Of a stretch of DNA of 22,059 nucleotides, positions 20,331-22,059 are shown piece after piece. The stretch's first letter is position 1; each line of letters starts with the position of its first letter. The position numbers were made by a program, and so were the translations under genes. A model generated the notes under the pieces. The model was given only the letters and a program-made list of their open reading frames with translations, was not told the origin of the DNA and ran no database searches. Source of the stretch: a virus; the IMG/VR virus record IMGVR_UViG_3300036901_000045, positions 1 to 22,059 of that record, one strand, 5' to 3'.

Positions 20331-20666
20331 ATGCCCGCGGCCGGGGATGACTTCGAGCGCGGGCATGCCGCCGGGGCGCTTTCCGAGCGGCTCGCCGAGC
20401 ACGACCGGCACTTCACCAGGATCAACGGGTCCATGGAGCGCATCGCCGCCGAGATGCACGAACTGGTCCTGGCCGTCCAGCGCCTCGCCGACGCCGCCGA
20501 GGCCGACCGGACCACGGCCCTTACTCTCGCCGCAGGGCTGAAGGACGCGGACCAGGCCCGCCGGGACAGCACCGAGCAGCACTGGTCCCCGGTAGCGAGG
20601 CTGATAGCAGCGGTCGCGGCATTCGCCGCCCTGGCCAGCGTGATCCTCTACGCCACGTTGCACTAA
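20331..20666 (+). CDS. XhlA-like coiled-coil membrane protein of the lysis module
   Basis: A 111-residue protein with a strong Shine-Dalgarno (taggaggtgcATG). Residues 15-80 are helical with heptads (LSERLAEHDRHFTRINGSMERIAAEMHELVLAV in two stretches), then a single membrane segment near the C-terminus (ARLIAAVAAFAALASVILYA, residues ~88-107) and a three-residue end (TLH). This topology, an N-terminal coiled coil and C-terminal anchor, is that of the XhlA family encoded beside holins in many Gram-positive phages. Position after the receptor-binding genes and before a holin-like gene agrees. It would sit in the host membrane with the coiled coil in the cytoplasm. Sequence similarity is by pattern only. 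Confidence 0.6.
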   Translation: MPAAGDDFERGHAAGALSERLAEHDRHFTRINGSMERIAAEMHELVLAVQRLADAAEADRTTALTLAAGLKDADQARRDSTEQHWSPVARLIAAVAAFAALASVILYATLH

Positions 20667-20710
20667 GGAGCGCATGGGCGGAACGGCACGGCGGGAATGA
20701 GGGGGCGAGG

Positions 20711-20974
20711 TTGCGTTGGTGGAGTACGTCGTGGCTCGTGATCAAGGATGTGCTGCTGACCGGACTCGGCGTCGTGACGATCTGGTCGCAGATCCGCTCC
20801 CAGCACCCGAACGGGCTGCTGATCGGCGCGGGCCTGGCGCTCACCGTGCCGTCCGTCGCCGAGCATGTGCGGGCGCTGCTGCCCGGGCCCGGCACTGGGG
20901 CGTCCTCGCCGTCATTGCCTTCACCTGGGGAGCCGGAATCACCGCATGGGCAGCAGGGGGGGTCCGGTGAGTGA
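20711..20974 (+). CDS. Holin-like small membrane protein
   Basis: An 87-residue frame from TTG 20711 (gcgagg upstream). It begins RWWSTSWLVIKDVLLTGLGVVTIWSQI, with one hydrophobic segment, then a polar turn RSQHPNGL and a second hydrophobic stretch LLIGAGLALTVPSVAEHV, and ends in a Pro/Ser/Gly-rich hydrophilic tail. GTG 20738 would start the protein at IKDVLLTGL, a very common start among small phage membrane proteins, so the true length may be 78. Two short helices and a charged tail fit a class II holin, but actinophage membrane proteins of this size are diverse, so the call is tentative. It ends within the next gene (8-base overlap). Confidence 0.5.
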   Translation: MRWWSTSWLVIKDVLLTGLGVVTIWSQIRSQHPNGLLIGAGLALTVPSVAEHVRALLPGPGTGASSPSLPSPGEPESPHGQQGGSGE

Positions 20975-21209
20975 CGGCAGGAAGTTCCCGCTCTGGTCGT
21001 TCGTGTTCCTGGTGCTGCTGGCCTTCGCCCTGTCCGGGGCGGCGCTGCTGGTCGCCAGTAACGAGGTGAACGCCAGCCAGGCCCGGTGGTGCAGCACCCT
21101 GGTCACCCTGGACAACGCCGATCGCCACGCGCCGCCCCCGGCCACGCAGTTCGGCCGCCAGCTCGTCTCTGACTTCCGTAACCTGCGGCGCGCCTTCGGA
21201 TGCGGCTAG
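20967..21209 (+). CDS. Single-span membrane protein A (paralogue of next gene)
   Basis: An 80-residue protein from GTG 20967, which follows a GGGGGGG run and overlaps the holin-like gene by eight bases. A short basic cytoplasmic start (SDGRKFPL) precedes one membrane helix (WSFVFLVLLAFALSGAALLVA, residues 10-30), followed by about 48 residues outside. The outer part has SNEVNASQARWC, then APPPATQFGRQLVSDFRNLRRAFGCG. It aligns with the neighbour's outer part through E...A..(x)C, RxPxP / APPP, a conserved F...FR..R..GC end. The longer upstream frame is rejected since its extra sequence is Cys/Arg-rich shadow of the holin-like gene. The two conserved Cys may form a disulfide outside the membrane. 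Function unknown. Confidence 0.6.
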   Translation: MSDGRKFPLWSFVFLVLLAFALSGAALLVASNEVNASQARWCSTLVTLDNADRHAPPPATQFGRQLVSDFRNLRRAFGCG

Positions 21210-21541
21210 TGAGCGGCCCCGGTGCCACGTGGCACCCGGAGCGGGGGGAGAAGGGCGAGCGTGGCGAGAAAGGCGACAAGGGCACCAGGGGAGACCCGCT
21301 GTCCCCCCGGGTCCGCCGGGCCTTTGCCTACCTGTTCGTGTTCGTGATCATCGGCCTGGCCCTGAACCTGGCATGGTCCTACGAGCTGTCACGCGCCGGT
21401 CACGCCGACAAGTGCGCGCTGATCAGCAAGGTCGCCGCCATCAGGGTGCCGCAGCCGACCGCCGGGAACCCGTCGCGGGAAGCCTTCGCGCAGCTCGAGG
21501 CGGCGTTCCGCACGCGAGGCCGCCAGCTTGGCTGCTTCTAA
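21209..21541 (+). CDS. Single-span membrane protein B with collagen-like cytoplasmic tract
   Basis: From GTG 21209 (TAGTG overlap with the previous stop) the protein has 110 residues; ATG 21200 would add three. The N-terminus carries a run of Gly-X-Y triplets (RGEKGERGEKGDKGTRGDP), a collagen-like tract of six or so triplets, rich in Glu/Lys/Arg, then a basic stop PRVRRAF and one membrane helix (AYLFVFVIIGLALNLAWSY). The outer part ends SREAFAQLEAAFRTRGRQLGCF with two Cys at DKC and GCF, mirroring protein A. Gly-X-Y tracts usually drive trimerisation; seven or fewer triplets is short for stability, so another role such as flexible charged linker is possible. It belongs to the small membrane gene cluster after the tail genes. 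Confidence 0.6.
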   Translation: MSGPGATWHPERGEKGERGEKGDKGTRGDPLSPRVRRAFAYLFVFVIIGLALNLAWSYELSRAGHADKCALISKVAAIRVPQPTAGNPSREAFAQLEAAFRTRGRQLGCF

Positions 21542-21563
21542 GCCCTACAGAACGGATCCCGTC

Positions 21564-21752
21564 ATGAGTAACGACACCCCGCGCCGCCATTACGCCGGCG
21601 TGAACTTCGGCACCCTGTTCGTCATCGCGGCGATCCTGTGCTTCATCCTCGCGGCGCTTGAGGCGTTCGGGACCATCAGGATCTCCGGGGGCGCCGCGCT
21701 CGGGCTGGTCGCCGTGGGGCTCGCCCTGTGGGCCGCCGGCGGCTTCGCGTGA
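21564..21752 (+). CDS. Small two-span membrane protein
   Basis: A 62-residue protein starting at ATG 21564; ggatcc seven to eight bases upstream is a weak ribosome site. An in-frame upstream ATG (21528) overlaps the previous gene and is less likely. After SNDTPRRHYAG, two hydrophobic helices follow: VNFGTLFVIAAILCFILAAL and SGGAALGLVAVGLALWAAGG, joined by EAFGTIRI. The chain ends immediately after the second helix (FA). The size and topology are compatible with an antiholin or with the membrane proteins commonly found in actinophage lysis cassettes. No further motif is visible. Confidence 0.55.
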   Translation: MSNDTPRRHYAGVNFGTLFVIAAILCFILAALEAFGTIRISGGAALGLVAVGLALWAAGGFA

Positions 21753-21816
21753 CCTGACTTTCCCCCAGCCATAGCCGGGCACCCCGGCGCACTCCCCCTG
21801 TCCCCGGAAGGTGCCC

Positions 21817-22059
21817 GTGACATCCATAGATGAAGCACGCCTGGAAGGGCTGCGGCTCGCGGTCGAGCTTCACTCGGCCAAGGACCAGTCCTGGCCCCCG
21901 TTCGCCGCCCAGCCGCTGCCCGAGCGCGTCATCACGACCGCCGGGCAGTTCGCCAACTGGCTGGCCTCCCGGCCCGCGCACCTGCGACTGCGGCCGGCCC
22001 CGTTCACCTTCGCCGAAGGCCGTCCCGGTCCCGGCGTACCCACCAAGCACCAAGGAGAT
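21817..22059 (+). CDS. Small soluble protein, 3' end outside window
   Basis: GTG 21817 follows a GGAAGG box by about five bases, and the frame stays open to the window end (81 codons so far). It begins TSIDEARLEGLRLAVELH and continues with PERVITTAGQFANWLASRP. The start resembles small hypothetical proteins of actinophage late operons that contain 'R..aL..Av...g' helices followed by 'vv..A..fa.yl'. The last bases, caaggagat, look like the ribosome site of the following gene, so this one probably ends within a few codons. No function is assigned; the gene after it may be an endolysin or another late gene. Confidence 0.5.
   Translation, partial: MTSIDEARLEGLRLAVELHSAKDQSWPPFAAQPLPERVITTAGQFANWLASRPAHLRLRPAPFTFAEGRPGPGVPTKHQGD

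Noticed and set aside
21774-21788. Hairpin GCCGGG-cac-CCCGGC, possible terminator
   Set aside because: Six pairs with a three-base loop but no T tract, and the next gene starts 29 bases on in the same direction.

Overview
The window is a GC-rich (roughly two-thirds G+C by eye), gene-dense segment of a siphovirus or prophage of a high-GC actinobacterium. The evidence is the gene order (neck, tail tube, frameshifting tail chaperones, long tape measure, minor tail proteins, membrane/lysis genes), frequent GTG and TTG starts, many 4-base stop/start overlaps, and minor-tail families typical of actinobacteriophages. Terminase, portal, capsid and protease genes are absent and probably lie upstream. 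No integrase, repressor, attachment site, rRNA, tRNA or CRISPR array is visible, so prophage and lytic phage cannot be separated.

Layout. (1) 1-1731: a translationally coupled sugar cassette: the C-terminus of a probable glycosyltransferase, an NAD-dependent sugar epimerase/dehydratase, and a DXD-type glycosyltransferase, plausibly for glycosylating the virion. (2) 1747-3435: a small decoration-like protein and four consecutive Cys-rich, probably zinc-binding proteins, one with a C-terminal SAP domain, one cross-brace finger, and one LIM-like finger on the minus strand. (3) 3501-5577: a head-tail connector whose reading frame is broken by one base, a probable tail terminator, a small minus-strand acidic protein and a short Pro-rich protein. 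(4) 5581-8678: major tail tube protein, a minus-strand NUMOD4/HNH endonuclease, a strong hairpin, tail assembly chaperones with a textbook -1 slippery heptamer CCCAAAC, and an HK97-gp10-like protein without a usable start codon. (5) 8705-11725: tape measure protein of 1006 residues, with coiled-coil repeats of 21 residues. (6) 11722-12105: minus-strand lipoprotein. (7) 12184-20323: minor tail and receptor-binding module, including a right-handed beta-helix tailspike gene lying between what look like two halves of one minor tail/hub gene, then tandem jelly-roll-like proteins. (8) 20331-22059: a probable lysis module: XhlA-like coiled-coil/membrane protein, holin-like protein, two paralogous single-span membrane proteins (one with a collagen-like tract), another small membrane protein, and the start of a small gene cut by the window end.

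Most plus-strand genes form one late operon. The minus-strand genes sit against the 3' ends of plus-strand genes and look like inserted accessory genes (morons). Points most worth following: the sugar cassette, the zinc-finger cluster, the shared small beta-domain in connector and tail tube, the split hub with inserted tailspike, the paralogous membrane pair, and three local gene-start or frame anomalies that may be real lesions or sequence errors.
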